Of a stretch of DNA of 64,000 bases, positions 49,829 through 57,408 are shown piece by piece. This DNA comes from an uncultured Ruminiclostridium sp. GTDB taxonomy: Bacteria > Bacillota > Clostridia > Oscillospirales > Ruminococcaceae. How positions within the stretch are numbered: position 1 is the stretch's first letter; every line of letters begins with the position of its first letter. A program made the position numbers and the translations under genes. A model generated the notes under the pieces. That model made no database searches and was not told the origin of the DNA. It worked only from the letters and a program-made list of their open reading frames with translations. Location: NCBI GenBank assembly GCA_934454635.1, contig CAKSFR010000012.1:25391-89390 (forward strand), read 5' to 3'.

Positions 49829-49858
49829 TTCAAGCTATAGGCAAAACTATAGCTTGAA
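49829..49858 (+). terminator. Terminator after the dehydrogenase gene
   Basis: TTCAAGCTATAG (49829-49840) pairs perfectly with CTATAGCTTGAA (49847-49858), followed by TTTCTT. Confidence 0.85.
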
Positions 49859-49913
49859 TTTCTTCCGCGGTATGGCTATGTTCTTGATACTTTATACTAT
49901 TTTTCAATCTTCC

Positions 49914-50086
49914 CTATAGACAACGTCTATAGGAAGATACGCCGCTTCTGCGAAGCGGCGTGGCGGCGTAGCCTCCAAAAAAACGTACAATACTAATTCC
50001 GTCAAAGCCGCCGGCTTTGACATACCGCTTTTAAAGCGGTAATCAATATATAGCCATTGTCTATATATTGATTAGGAATTAGTATT
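49914..50086. repeat. Dense block of perfect hairpins, cloverleaf-like repeat element
   Basis: Two separate hairpins come first: CTATAGAC/GTCTATAG (49914-49932) and CGCCGCTTC/GAAGCGGCG (49940-49960). Then AATACTAATTCC (49989-50000) and GGAATTAGTATT (50075-50086) enclose three more: GTCAAAGCC/GGCTTTGAC (50001-50021), TACCGCTTT/AAAGCGGTA (50023-50041) and AATCAATATATAG/CTATATATTGATT (50041-50073). All arms are perfect. The outer end TTAGTATTAA is shared with the repeat at 25580-25665, suggesting one mobile repeat family. Confidence 0.75.
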
Positions 50087-50152
50087 AAAGCAAATTTTAT
50101 TAATGAACAGCAAGTGAATATCAAAAAATATGTAAAATTTTGAAAAAAAGTA

Positions 50153-50181
50153 TTGACAAGCTGCAAATGTTGTGATATAAT
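50153..50181 (+). promoter_or_regulatory. tRNA operon promoter
   Basis: TTGACA (50153-50158) and TATAAT (50176-50181) with a 17-base spacer lie 37 bases before tRNA-Met. Confidence 0.9.
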
Positions 50182-50218
50182 AATTCTTGTCGCTGAAACA
50201 AGAAGAGCGACGAAATAT

Positions 50219-50295
50219 GGCGGCATAGCTCAGTTGGCTAGAGCACTTGGTTCATACCCAGGGTGTCGTTGGTTCGAATCCGACTGCCGCTACCA
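50219..50295 (+). tRNA. tRNA-Met (CAT), elongator-like
   Basis: The full cloverleaf is readable: acceptor GGCGGCA with TGCCGCT, D arm AGCTCAGTTGGCTAGAGC, anticodon CAT in TTCATAC, T arm GTTGGTTCGAATCCGAC, and encoded CCA. The paired first base argues against an initiator tRNA. Confidence 0.95.
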
Positions 50296-50299
50296 TTTT

Positions 50300-50374
50300 G
50301 GCCCGTTGGTCAAGCGGTTAAGACATCGCCCTTTCACGGCGGAATCATGGGTTCGATTCCCGTACGGGTCACCA
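50300..50374 (+). tRNA. tRNA-Glu (TTC)
   Basis: Acceptor GGCCCGT with ACGGGTC, anticodon TTC in CTTTCAC, T arm ATGGGTTCGATTCCCGT and encoded CCA. It lies four bases after tRNA-Met. Its 3' end is the probable attachment site of the tyrosine-integrase element to its right. Confidence 0.95.
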
Positions 50375-50382
50375 TCAAATCA

Positions 50383-50421
50383 CCTCCCGAATGGCTTAAT
50401 AAAGCCGTTCGGGAGGTTTCG
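50383..50421 (+). terminator. tRNA operon terminator
   Basis: CCTCCCGAA (50383-50391) pairs with TTCGGGAGG (50408-50416), with inner GGCTT/AAGCC and T-rich tail. Confidence 0.85.
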
Positions 50422-50442
50422 TTTTATGTGCGAAAATGAAAT

Positions 50443-50461
50443 TGTCCGCTGTTTGTCCGCT
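50443..50461. repeat. Integrase arm-type repeats next to tRNA-Glu
   Basis: TGTCCGCT at 50443 and 50454 has the same 11-bp period as the arm repeats of elements 1 and 2. An inverted copy AGCGGACA lies at 50475-50482. Confidence 0.6.
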
Positions 50462-50490
50462 ATTCTGTTTTTTCAGCGGACAAATTTGTT

Positions 50491-50601
50491 TTACCTGTCT
50501 GCCCTATGTCTGTTTTTGAGAAAGTCGAAAGCGCTGTCCATGGCTTCAGAAACACGGGCCTGTGCAGTATCAAACTGGTGTGAGTAAACATTCAACGTAG
50601 T
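50491..50601 (-). pseudogene. int: C-terminal fragment of the split tyrosine integrase
   Basis: From ACTACG (50601-50596) the minus strand reads TTLNVYSHQFDTAQARVSEA and on to MDSAFDFLKNRHRADR, then TAA at 50493-50491. This is the missing end of the integrase at 62429-63508, in frame across the shared ACTACG. It contains the catalytic Tyr (NVYSH). Joined, the protein would be 394 residues, a normal integrase length. It is a detached fragment, with no start of its own. Confidence 0.9.
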
Positions 50602-50622
50602 CCTCTTGCCAAATAGTAACAC
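50596..50622. repeat. Left attachment junction of the serine-recombinase element
   Basis: The core CGTAGT (50596-50601) recurs at 62429-62434. CCAAATAGTAACAC (50609-50622) recurs inverted at 62403-62416. Joined in a circle, the two arms would form an imperfect palindrome around the core, the usual form of attP for large serine recombinases. Confidence 0.85.
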
Positions 50623-50657
50623 ACTTTCGTATGGTTGATAAATAACGTAAATACGCC

Positions 50658-52304
50658 TTAGAAAAGGCTTCTTTTGTCCTTGAGCGGTTCATCGAGCAGC
50701 TTGTGATAGATGTAGATCTCACGGGGTTGCCCCTCGACATAGGCATCAAGGGTGATATACTCGATCAGTTCAAGGCACATCTCACGGGTAAGCTCCTGCA
50801 CGTCGGTGTACTTTCTCAGACGCTCCATAAACAGGGCTACATCTTCCTCGTCCTGCCTGATCGTGGAGAACTTTTCTTCAAGGTCAGCAACTTCTGCCGA
50901 CAGCTCTTTCTGCTCGGTCTCATACTTCGCTATCAGCTTCATCGCTACGTCCTCTGACACCTTGCCGAGGACTTTGTCCTCATAGATATTCTGGATCAGC
51001 GTGTCAAGCTCCTGCAAGCGAAATTTGCCCTCTGTCAGCTTCTTGGAATCAACGGAATACTGCTCCTCGTGGTGCTTTGCTTTGCGAGCGAGAAATTCTG
51101 CTTTTGCCTTTTCCTCGTCCTCTACAACAAGCTGAACGAGACTGCGAATATCTTCAAGTACAATTGCGTCCATATCCTGCATTTTGATATAATGGCTGGG
51201 ACAATAACGCTTTCCGAACTTCATGTAAGAGGTGCAGTTGTAATTGTGGCGAAGATACTTTCTCGGTTTTTTCTTGCTGCCGTTTGTGGTGTTATTCCAC
51301 GCAAGGCGGACTTTGTTTCCGCAGTCCTGACAGTAAATAAGTCCGCTGAGATTGGCAACATATCCACTGCTGTTACGCTTGCCCTGCGACACCGACTGCT
51401 CCATTTCACGCACCCTGTCCCAAAGCTCCTGTGAAACAATAGGCTCGTGTGTATTCTTCACAACGATCATATCATCTTCATCGTTTTTGACAACTTTGTG
51501 ATTCTTGTAGCTTATCGTTGTTGTGCGGAGCTGAACGAGGTGTCCGAGGTAGGTGTAATTATGAAGTATCTGCCTGACTGTTTCAGGGCTCCACATATGT
51601 CTTGTACGGCGAGGATTTGGCTTGCCGAGCTTTGCGTAGTAGTAATCTGACGGTATCGGCACACAGTCCTCATTGAGCTTATCAGCAATGTGGTGCAGAC
51701 TGATACCGCTTGCTCTCATTTCAAAGATGTTGCGGACGATAGGTGCGGCATCGGGATCGATCACAGGCAGATGATTTGGATCATCGCCTTTCGTGTAACC
51801 AAACGGAGCGCAGGTCGTGCGGTACTTGCCTGCCTTTGCGTTGGCTTCGATAACTGCCTTGATCTTCTTACTCGTAGAAGCGGCGTGCCATTCGTTGAAC
51901 AAATTCACAATCGGCATCATGTCAAGTGCTGAGGTATCCTTGCTTGCGGTATCCACATTATCATTGAGAGCGATGAAGCGGATATTGTAACTTGGAAAAA
52001 TGTAATCCACATATCTGCCGACCTCAATATAATTACGACCGAAACGGCTGAGGTCTTTGCAGATGATAAGATTAATCTTTCCCGACTGAGCATCGGACAG
52101 CAATCTCTGCACCGCAGGTCTGTCGAAATCCGTACCACTCCAACCATCATCGACGTAGGTATCGACGAGATTCCAACCTTGCTCCTTGACATGTTTTGTG
52201 AGGATAAGTTTCTGGTTTTCTATTGACAGGGATTCGCCGGCTCTCATATCCTCCTGCGAAAGGCGGACGTAAATTCCTGCATTGTAAATGGTCTGCTTTG
52301 CCAT
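50658..52304 (-). CDS. Large serine recombinase (TnpX/TndX-like)
   Basis: The 548-residue enzyme should insert and excise the element. The resolvase domain (residues 1-150) has NAGIYVRLSQED with the nucleophile Ser, then SLSIENQK and ICKDLSRFGRNYIEVGRYVD. A recombinase domain follows (about 165-290: PFGYTKGDDPNHLPVID and TYLGHLVQLRT), then a zinc ribbon (LIYCQDCGNKV, with later CTSYMKFGKRYC) and a coiled coil (about 385-460). The start ATG at 52302-52304 has AGGAG; 24 more upstream codons lack one. It lies 56 bases from the left attachment site. Confidence 0.96.
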   Translation of the reverse strand: MAKQTIYNAGIYVRLSQEDMRAGESLSIENQKLILTKHVKEQGWNLVDTYVDDGWSGTDFDRPAVQRLLSDAQSGKINLIICKDLSRFGRNYIEVGRYVDYIFPSYNIRFIALNDNVDTASKDTSALDMMPIVNLFNEWHAASTSKKIKAVIEANAKAGKYRTTCAPFGYTKGDDPNHLPVIDPDAAPIVRNIFEMRASGISLHHIADKLNEDCVPIPSDYYYAKLGKPNPRRTRHMWSPETVRQILHNYTYLGHLVQLRTTTISYKNHKVVKNDEDDMIVVKNTHEPIVSQELWDRVREMEQSVSQGKRNSSGYVANLSGLIYCQDCGNKVRLAWNNTTNGSKKKPRKYLRHNYNCTSYMKFGKRYCPSHYIKMQDMDAIVLEDIRSLVQLVVEDEEKAKAEFLARKAKHHEEQYSVDSKKLTEGKFRLQELDTLIQNIYEDKVLGKVSEDVAMKLIAKYETEQKELSAEVADLEEKFSTIRQDEEDVALFMERLRKYTDVQELTREMCLELIEYITLDAYVEGQPREIYIYHKLLDEPLKDKRSLF

Positions 52305-52347
52305 TATAACTCCTTTCAAATCAAAGCAGTACCATACCGACATCTTC

Positions 52348-52376
52348 AGTATAGCGCAAAATGCCGGTATAGTCAA
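52348..52376 (-). promoter_or_regulatory. Serine recombinase promoter
   Basis: On the minus strand TTGACT (52376-52371) and TATACT (52353-52348) are 17 bases apart. TGCCGG and CCGGCA flank the -35 as a wide inverted repeat (about 52363-52388), a possible operator. Confidence 0.7.
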
Positions 52377-52392
52377 TGCATTGCCGGCAAAA

Positions 52393-52608
52393 TTACGCCA
52401 GTGTTTCTTTTACGGCTCTTTCAAAAGCGAGCCTGCCGATCACTTCGTCGATATTTTTCTCTCCGACGAAGCGGCTGTGAACGATGTACTTCTTCCCGTC
52501 GATCTCATATTCCGAGACACGCTCAGGGAAGTCCTTGTACTTCTCGTTCAGCTCAAACATTTTTCCTGCCTTTTCTCTTTCTACGGCAGATGTTGTTGTC
52601 TCTTTCAA
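52393..52608 (-). CDS. TnpW-like small transposon protein
   Basis: The 71-residue protein (FPERVSEYEIDGKKYIVHSR, then GRLAFERAVKETLA) resembles the TnpW-type proteins encoded beside large serine recombinases in clostridial transposons. Its function is not known. It starts at TTG 52608, behind AAAGGAG. Confidence 0.65.
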   Translation of the reverse strand: MKETTTSAVEREKAGKMFELNEKYKDFPERVSEYEIDGKKYIVHSRFVGEKNIDEVIGRLAFERAVKETLA

Positions 52609-52708
52609 TTGTCTCCTTTCCGCCTGCGATTATCTATCTCTACACGCAATGGCTAAATGTTGCAGGGTCGTTACTCCTGCACGGAACGTTTTGTTGTCGG
52701 ATATATAT

Positions 52709-52990
52709 TTAATCCGAGTAAGGATTATTCTCAAAGAAAGAAGTCTGTCCGAGCATTTCTTCCTCGTCAGCGTCATCAGCACCGGACATAGCCGCCTGTT
52801 CGTGTTCTCTTGCGATCATGTCAGCGAGAGCCTGTCCCTCACAGCTATACTGTTTACACAGCGACTGATAGATCAGCATAGCTTTCTGCTCACTCAGCTT
52901 TTCACACTCAGTCGTGTCGGGCTTGATACGCTCTTTCAGCTTGCCGATCTTCTCATCGAGCTTCGTGATCTTCTTTGCGATGTCAGCCAT
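52709..52990 (-). CDS. Small coiled-coil protein (DUF4315-like)
   Basis: The 93-residue product starts MADIAKKITKLDEKIGKLKE, a coiled coil with Cys-containing centre and an acidic tail (DDADEEEMLG). Small coiled-coil proteins of the DUF4315 kind are common in clostridial integrative elements. The ATG at 52988-52990 is preceded by GGTGATGAT; the longer frame to 53083 overlaps the promoter at 53040-53069. The family assignment is tentative. Confidence 0.6.
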   Translation of the reverse strand: MADIAKKITKLDEKIGKLKERIKPDTTECEKLSEQKAMLIYQSLCKQYSCEGQALADMIAREHEQAAMSGADDADEEEMLGQTSFFENNPYSD

Positions 52991-53039
52991 ATCATCACCA
53001 TTGTTCGTTTCAGATTTCGGGAGGATACCCGATGATAAT

Positions 53040-53069
53040 ATTATAGTGCGCAATACCGCACTTTGTCTA
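53040..53069 (-). promoter_or_regulatory. Promoter of the small coiled-coil gene, with operator
   Basis: On the minus strand TAGACA (53069-53064) and TATAAT (53045-53040) are 18 bases apart. GTGCG/CGCAC (53046-53061) is an inverted repeat within the spacer, and further TGCGC motifs follow upstream. Confidence 0.6.
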
Positions 53070-53126
53070 TTGGCAGTGCGCATGAACTTTGTGCGCCATT
53101 AGAGTTTTCGAGTTCGACAAGTTGTT

Positions 53127-53173
53127 ATGGGGAAAATGAAAAAGCTGTGGAGCGGAGTACGCTCACACAGCTT
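53127..53173 (-). terminator. Terminator of the alpha/beta hydrolase gene
   Basis: AAGCTGTG (53142-53149) pairs with CACAGCTT (53166-53173), with an inner AGCG/CGCT stem. On the minus strand it is followed by TTTTTCATTTT. Confidence 0.75.
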
Positions 53174-53230
53174 GTAGGGATATTCAGTTTTGAGGGTGGT
53201 AGGAGTGTTGCTGAGATACATCAGAATTTA

Positions 53231-54178
53231 TCACTTGATATTCTCAATAAATTCTTTCATTTCTTCACTTATTTGCTCCTGCTTATAATTATGAACATAG
53301 TGTCCGCAATCAAGTTCAACAACAGTTGCATTTGACAGTTCAGAAGCATACTCTTTTTGTATCTCCGACCACTTTTCAATGCCTGTTTCTTTTCCGTCAG
53401 ACACAAACATTAACATTGGTATATCAGGTTTAGGCGCTCCGTCGATCTTTTTGACGGCATCGGGGATAGCAAGACCTTCATTTATAACGTCATCGTTAAC
53501 AGCTATTTTACAGGCTATTGCTCTGTATAAATCTTTATCATCTTCTGAAAGTCCTTGAGGAAGTGAACTGTCAGAATAGTAAAATCTGACGATCCCCAGT
53601 TCCCGACCAATAGCCGCAATTTTTTCAAATCGCTCTGTTTTTGAAAAATTAAAGTTGTCATAAGAGCGTGGCAGAGACATATCAAGACCTACAATTGCTT
53701 CGACTTCATCTGGATATTCTTGTGCCCAAAGTATCGCTTCAAGTCCAGACATTGAGTGAGGACAGAGGATAAACGGAGCATCAATTCCAGCCTTTGAAAG
53801 AGCTTCTCTGTCCTGCTTTAGTATTGTATCAAATGACCTCTCAGTATTTACTACATCACTGAAACCGTAGCCGAATTTTTCAACAACTACTATCCTATAA
53901 TCATTAACTAACAAACTATAAAGACTTCTGAAATCAAGTATAGGAGAAGCAGTTCCTGAACCTGAAAGAAATACTAATGTATGTTTACCTTCTCCCTCAG
54001 AGTATATGCACATATTGTGTCCGTCAACCTCTATCATTTCGCCAAGAGGTTCGTCCAATAGTGCCTTTTCCTTATTCATCATAATTTTATTGTATGTGAA
54101 CACTATTAGCAAGAAAATGATTAGTAATATTATGATTACAAGAAGTATCTTTCCAATTATCTTAAATGCTTTTTTCAT
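53231..54178 (-). CDS. Membrane-anchored alpha/beta hydrolase
   Basis: The 315-residue protein has one N-terminal membrane helix (residues 8-30) and an alpha/beta hydrolase fold outside the membrane. The oxyanion-type loop is LVFLSGSGTASP, the nucleophile Ser lies in CPHSMSGLEAILWAQEYP (about 150), and the catalytic His is in LDCGHYVHNYKQ (about 295). It would cleave esters, lactones or peptides near the surface. It is encoded alone, opposite no partner, as cargo of the serine-recombinase element; GGAG lies ten bases before the start. Confidence 0.87.
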   Translation of the reverse strand: MKKAFKIIGKILLVIIILLIIFLLIVFTYNKIMMNKEKALLDEPLGEMIEVDGHNMCIYSEGEGKHTLVFLSGSGTASPILDFRSLYSLLVNDYRIVVVEKFGYGFSDVVNTERSFDTILKQDREALSKAGIDAPFILCPHSMSGLEAILWAQEYPDEVEAIVGLDMSLPRSYDNFNFSKTERFEKIAAIGRELGIVRFYYSDSSLPQGLSEDDKDLYRAIACKIAVNDDVINEGLAIPDAVKKIDGAPKPDIPMLMFVSDGKETGIEKWSEIQKEYASELSNATVVELDCGHYVHNYKQEQISEEMKEFIENIK

Positions 54179-54364
54179 ATGAACATTGCTCCGTAAAATT
54201 CCGATTCACACGAGCAAGCCGAGTACTTACTCTTACTTCTACATTATACCATTCTGTCCCCAAAAAATCAATACCTACTTTCATCAAACTGCCGCCCAGA
54301 CTGCGCAATAACTGCGCCGTACCAGTTTATGAATGTAATATCAGACGAGTAACGGAAGTCAAAG

Positions 54365-54619
54365 GTGCTGAAAATCCGCTTGAATGACAGGGAGTTTGCC
54401 AAGCTGAAACAGTACACAGAGGAAAGCGGTCTGCGCTCAATGTCGGAGTATATTTACAATTCGATTCTTGCGACACCGATCATTGAGCAGGGCGAGTTGT
54501 TTCGGCAGCTCGCACTTGCTATGCCCTGTGGCAAACAGAAATGCCCCTCAGCGCCTTCCAAGCCTGCGGAGCGGAAAACAAAACCACCTGAAAAGAAAAT
54601 CCCTGAGAAATGCTTGTAA
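54365..54619 (+). CDS. Ribbon-helix-helix mobilization-type protein
   Basis: The 84-residue product (GTG start) reads LKIRLNDREFAKLKQYTEES and GLRSMSEYIYNSILATP, the ribbon-helix-helix of MobC-type accessory proteins, then a Pro/Lys-rich tail. No relaxase is found in this element, so it may be the remnant of a lost mobilization module. Its 3' end overlaps the terminator of the opposite operon. The ribosome binding site is poor. Confidence 0.55.
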   Translation: MLKIRLNDREFAKLKQYTEESGLRSMSEYIYNSILATPIIEQGELFRQLALAMPCGKQKCPSAPSKPAERKTKPPEKKIPEKCL

Positions 54620-54632
54620 GCAAATCTCAGGG
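54590..54632 (-). terminator. Terminator of the six-gene operon
   Basis: CCCTGAGA (54601-54608) pairs with TCTCAGGG (54625-54632), with inner TGCTT/AAGCA. On the minus strand ATTTTCTTTTC follows. It is 26 bases past the kinase stop. Confidence 0.75.
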
Positions 54633-54658
54633 CATCAGCATGATCAACTTTCAATATT

Positions 54659-55963
54659 TCATTTATTTGCCGGCAATATGACCTCCGCCGTAAAAACATA
54701 TCCCTCTCCCGCTTTTTTACAGGAAAGCTCCAGTGTTCCACCGCATTTCTCCAATGTATTCCGGACACTTTTTAAGCCCAGGCCATGATGTTCTCTGTCA
54801 GGTTTGGTCGTTATCATGTCCGCTGACACATCAACATACCCTCTGCACGGATTGCTGATACTGATGAAATAAAAGCTGCCTGTCCGTTTTGCTGTCAGAG
54901 TGATGATGCGTTCATTGTCGGTCTGCTCTGCGGCTTCGATCGCATTGTCCAGCAGATTGGAAAGCACCGTACAAAGGATCACAGCATTGATAGCAAGCCC
55001 TTTCAGACTGCCGTCACATGCCAGTTTTGTTCCCGAAGTTTCGGCAACGGCTCTTTTCTCGGAAATGATCGCATCTGCGATCTCGCTGCCTGTGTCATTC
55101 ACAGCCAGTGAGTCAGCAAAGCTGTCCGAAAGCCCGTTCAGGTATTCTCCCAGTTCATCAGTCTTTCCCGATCTATAGAGACCGTTCATCACAGTGATAT
55201 GATTTTTCATATCGTGTCGGAGCATTCGCATCTCCGCATCGGCGGCTCTGGTCTGCTCAAAGTGTCTTGCCTGTGCAGTCATATATTGCTCGCTCAGCTC
55301 GGTCATCTCACGGAAGCGTTTTGCCTGCTGCTGCTTCACCGAAAGCAACAGCAGCACTGTTACCGACATCAGCATGAGCACTGAGGGGATAGCAGCTTCC
55401 GTGGAAACATCGGGAACATAGTCTGACATTGAAAAGCTCCTGCCGATGACTGCCGAGACCGAGACCGTTATCCCTGTCAGCGTGAGCATTTGCAGCCTGC
55501 CGAGCGGCTCTCTGTCATCGCTGCGAACAAGCCGCTTCAGCAGGATAACAAACGCAGCCGAAATGATATACGCCGCAAAATACAGCAAAGTGACCTCCGC
55601 GAATGATCTTTCCGTCCCCTTTGATACCGAAAAGACCGCCGTCTGCACGCTGCTTATCAGACTTGCGGAAAAAAGCTCCGCAAATATGAGCGACAGCAAA
55701 TGATCCTTGTTTTTGTCGGTCAGCAGAAAAAACGCCGCCGCCGTGTGAATGATAAAAAGCGGTGTGAGCCAGATAACGCCACACCAAAGATTCTCTATAA
55801 ACGCCGCAATACCGAATATCAATCCCGACATTACGGGAAAAAGCGGTATTCGTTTTATTCTCCTGTAAAACAAATCGTTCATCGTGACAAGCGTACACAG
55901 GCTGAAAGCCGCGCCGTACATGAGCTGTATCAGATACGGCGTGAGCTGATATAATTTTATCAT
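54659..55963 (-). CDS. GHKL-type sensor histidine kinase (AgrC-like)
   Basis: The 434-residue kinase has five or six membrane helices in the first 195 residues and a dimerisation helix with the phospho-acceptor His in MRMLRHDMKNHITVMNGL (about 245). The GHKL ATPase domain follows, with LSNLLDNAIEAAEQT (N box, about 330) and HHGLGLKSVRNTLEKCGG (G box, about 390). This is the class 10 kinase type that senses peptides by its membrane domain. It ends the operon and follows the LytTR gene by nine bases. The ATG at 55961-55963 has AGGTGA. Confidence 0.93.
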   Translation of the reverse strand: MIKLYQLTPYLIQLMYGAAFSLCTLVTMNDLFYRRIKRIPLFPVMSGLIFGIAAFIENLWCGVIWLTPLFIIHTAAAFFLLTDKNKDHLLSLIFAELFSASLISSVQTAVFSVSKGTERSFAEVTLLYFAAYIISAAFVILLKRLVRSDDREPLGRLQMLTLTGITVSVSAVIGRSFSMSDYVPDVSTEAAIPSVLMLMSVTVLLLLSVKQQQAKRFREMTELSEQYMTAQARHFEQTRAADAEMRMLRHDMKNHITVMNGLYRSGKTDELGEYLNGLSDSFADSLAVNDTGSEIADAIISEKRAVAETSGTKLACDGSLKGLAINAVILCTVLSNLLDNAIEAAEQTDNERIITLTAKRTGSFYFISISNPCRGYVDVSADMITTKPDREHHGLGLKSVRNTLEKCGGTLELSCKKAGEGYVFTAEVILPANK

Positions 55964-55972
55964 AAGCGTCAC

Positions 55973-56683
55973 CTATCTTGCGTTAAGGCGGATATAGTCC
56001 ATCAGCCGTTTTTTCAGCTCGTCCGAATAGCTTTTGCTTACGGGAAGAATCGTCCCGCTGTCGAGCCTGACCTCCTTTTCATTACGGCTGACGATATGTG
56101 CGAGGTTTACGATCACCGAACGATGTATCCTGCAAAAATTGTAAGACACACCGTCAAGCATAGTCAATGCTTCGGTCAGCTTCATGCGCATTTTGTATTC
56201 TCTTTCCGATGTGATGAACCGAACCGTATTGTTATCGGCTTCGGCAAAAATAATGCTGTCGGGCGAAATGAAATACTCCTCGCCTTCCGTTTTTATACAT
56301 AGACTCTTATGATTTGCAGTAAGCTGACGTATATCCTTGAGTGCCTGTGTAAGTTTTTCGGCTATAACAGGCTTTTGCAGGAACCTGAATGCTCCCACTT
56401 CATATCCGTCCATAGCAAGCTCCGTGTGACTAGTCAGGAAGATAACAGGCAGAACGGGCGAGAATCCATGCAGCCGCCTTGCCGTTTCCATACCATCGGG
56501 CGGCGGCATCTCAATATCAAGAAATATCGCATCAAAACGGCAGCCTTTTTCAAATGCAGCTATCAGCGCAGAGCCGTTTTCATACGCTGTACATATCACA
56601 TCAAGGCTCTTGTAAAAAGCGTTTATCGTCTCGCAAATCGTATCGCGGAAGTATTTTTCATCATCGCAAACGGCTATCCTCAT
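55973..56683 (-). CDS. LytTR-family response regulator (AgrA-like)
   Basis: The 236-residue regulator has a receiver domain (IAVCDDEKYFRD with the acidic pair; phospho-Asp in DAIFLDIEMPPPDG, about 56; Lys in FLQKPV, about 104) and a LytTR DNA-binding domain (about 130-235, SIIFAEADNNTVRFIT and NFCRIHRSVIVNL). LytTR proteins bind direct repeats about 21 bp apart; such a pair lies at 62279-62308. The start ATG at 56681-56683 has GGGTGAT. It has its own promoter at 56701-56729. Confidence 0.94.
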   Translation of the reverse strand: MRIAVCDDEKYFRDTICETINAFYKSLDVICTAYENGSALIAAFEKGCRFDAIFLDIEMPPPDGMETARRLHGFSPVLPVIFLTSHTELAMDGYEVGAFRFLQKPVIAEKLTQALKDIRQLTANHKSLCIKTEGEEYFISPDSIIFAEADNNTVRFITSEREYKMRMKLTEALTMLDGVSYNFCRIHRSVIVNLAHIVSRNEKEVRLDSGTILPVSKSYSDELKKRLMDYIRLNAR

Positions 56684-56700
56684 AGATATCACCCTGTATC

Positions 56701-56729
56701 AGTATAGCACATTTTAAGCGCGTTTTCAA
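56701..56729 (-). promoter_or_regulatory. Internal promoter of the two-component genes
   Basis: On the minus strand TTGAAA (56729-56724) and TATACT (56706-56701) are 17 bases apart, 17 bases before the regulator start. It would keep the sensor pair present when the upstream operon promoter is off. Confidence 0.7.
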
Positions 56730-57400
56730 GACAGTATCCTGCCGTCACAAAGTGTTATCACCTTGTCCGAATATGCCGCACATTCACGGGAATGTGTTAC
56801 CATAAGTATCGTGATGCCGTTTTCCTTATTGATACGCCCGAAAAGCTCCATTATTTCGGTACCGCTTTTGCTGTCAAGATTTCCCGTAGGCTCGTCGGCA
56901 AGGAGTATCTGCGGCTCATACATCACGGCTCTTGCAATGGCACATCTCTGCTGCTGACCGCCCGAAAGCTGATTCGGATAGCTCTTCCGCTTGTCGGAAA
57001 GCCCCACCGTTTCAAGCATTGAATCGAGCCTGTCACGGTATTTCTTCGGGTCTTTTCCGTCCATAATAAGCGGCAGAAGAATGTTGTCCTCCACCGTCAG
57101 GTTTTGCACAAGGTTGAAAAACTGAAATACAAATCCCAGTCCCTCACGCCTGAGCTTTGAAAGCTCCTTATCACGCATTTTTGCAATATCTCTGCCGCTG
57201 AGAAGTATCTCACCGCTGTCAGGTGTATCCAATCCGCCGATCAGATACAGCAGCGTTGATTTTCCACTGCCTGATGCACCCATAAGTGACAGAAATTCGC
57301 CTTTTTCCACGGTCAGCGATAGATCGTCAAGGACCTTAGTGCGGTTTTCTTTGCAGCCAAAGCTCTTGCAGATGTTTTTTACCTCGATGATATTTTCCAT
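56726..57400 (-). CDS. ABC transporter ATP-binding protein (MacB/LolD/BceA-like)
   Basis: The 224-residue ATPase has Walker A GASGSGKST (about 40), the Q loop VFQFFNLVQNLT, signature LSGGQQQRCAIARA (about 140), Walker B ILLADEPTGNLDS (about 160) and the H loop VTHSRECA. This subgroup pairs with FtsX-type permeases. The start ATG at 57398-57400 has GGAGG; it is eight bases past the permease stop. Confidence 0.95.
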   Translation of the reverse strand: MENIIEVKNICKSFGCKENRTKVLDDLSLTVEKGEFLSLMGASGSGKSTLLYLIGGLDTPDSGEILLSGRDIAKMRDKELSKLRREGLGFVFQFFNLVQNLTVEDNILLPLIMDGKDPKKYRDRLDSMLETVGLSDKRKSYPNQLSGGQQQRCAIARAVMYEPQILLADEPTGNLDSKSGTEIMELFGRINKENGITILMVTHSRECAAYSDKVITLCDGRILS

Positions 57401-57408
57401 AGTGCCTC

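Noticed and set aside
54365..54619. Peptide pheromone precursor for the neighbouring kinase
   Set aside because: The product reads as a ribbon-helix-helix DNA-binding protein with no signal or double-Gly leader; no other short peptide gene was found near the operon.
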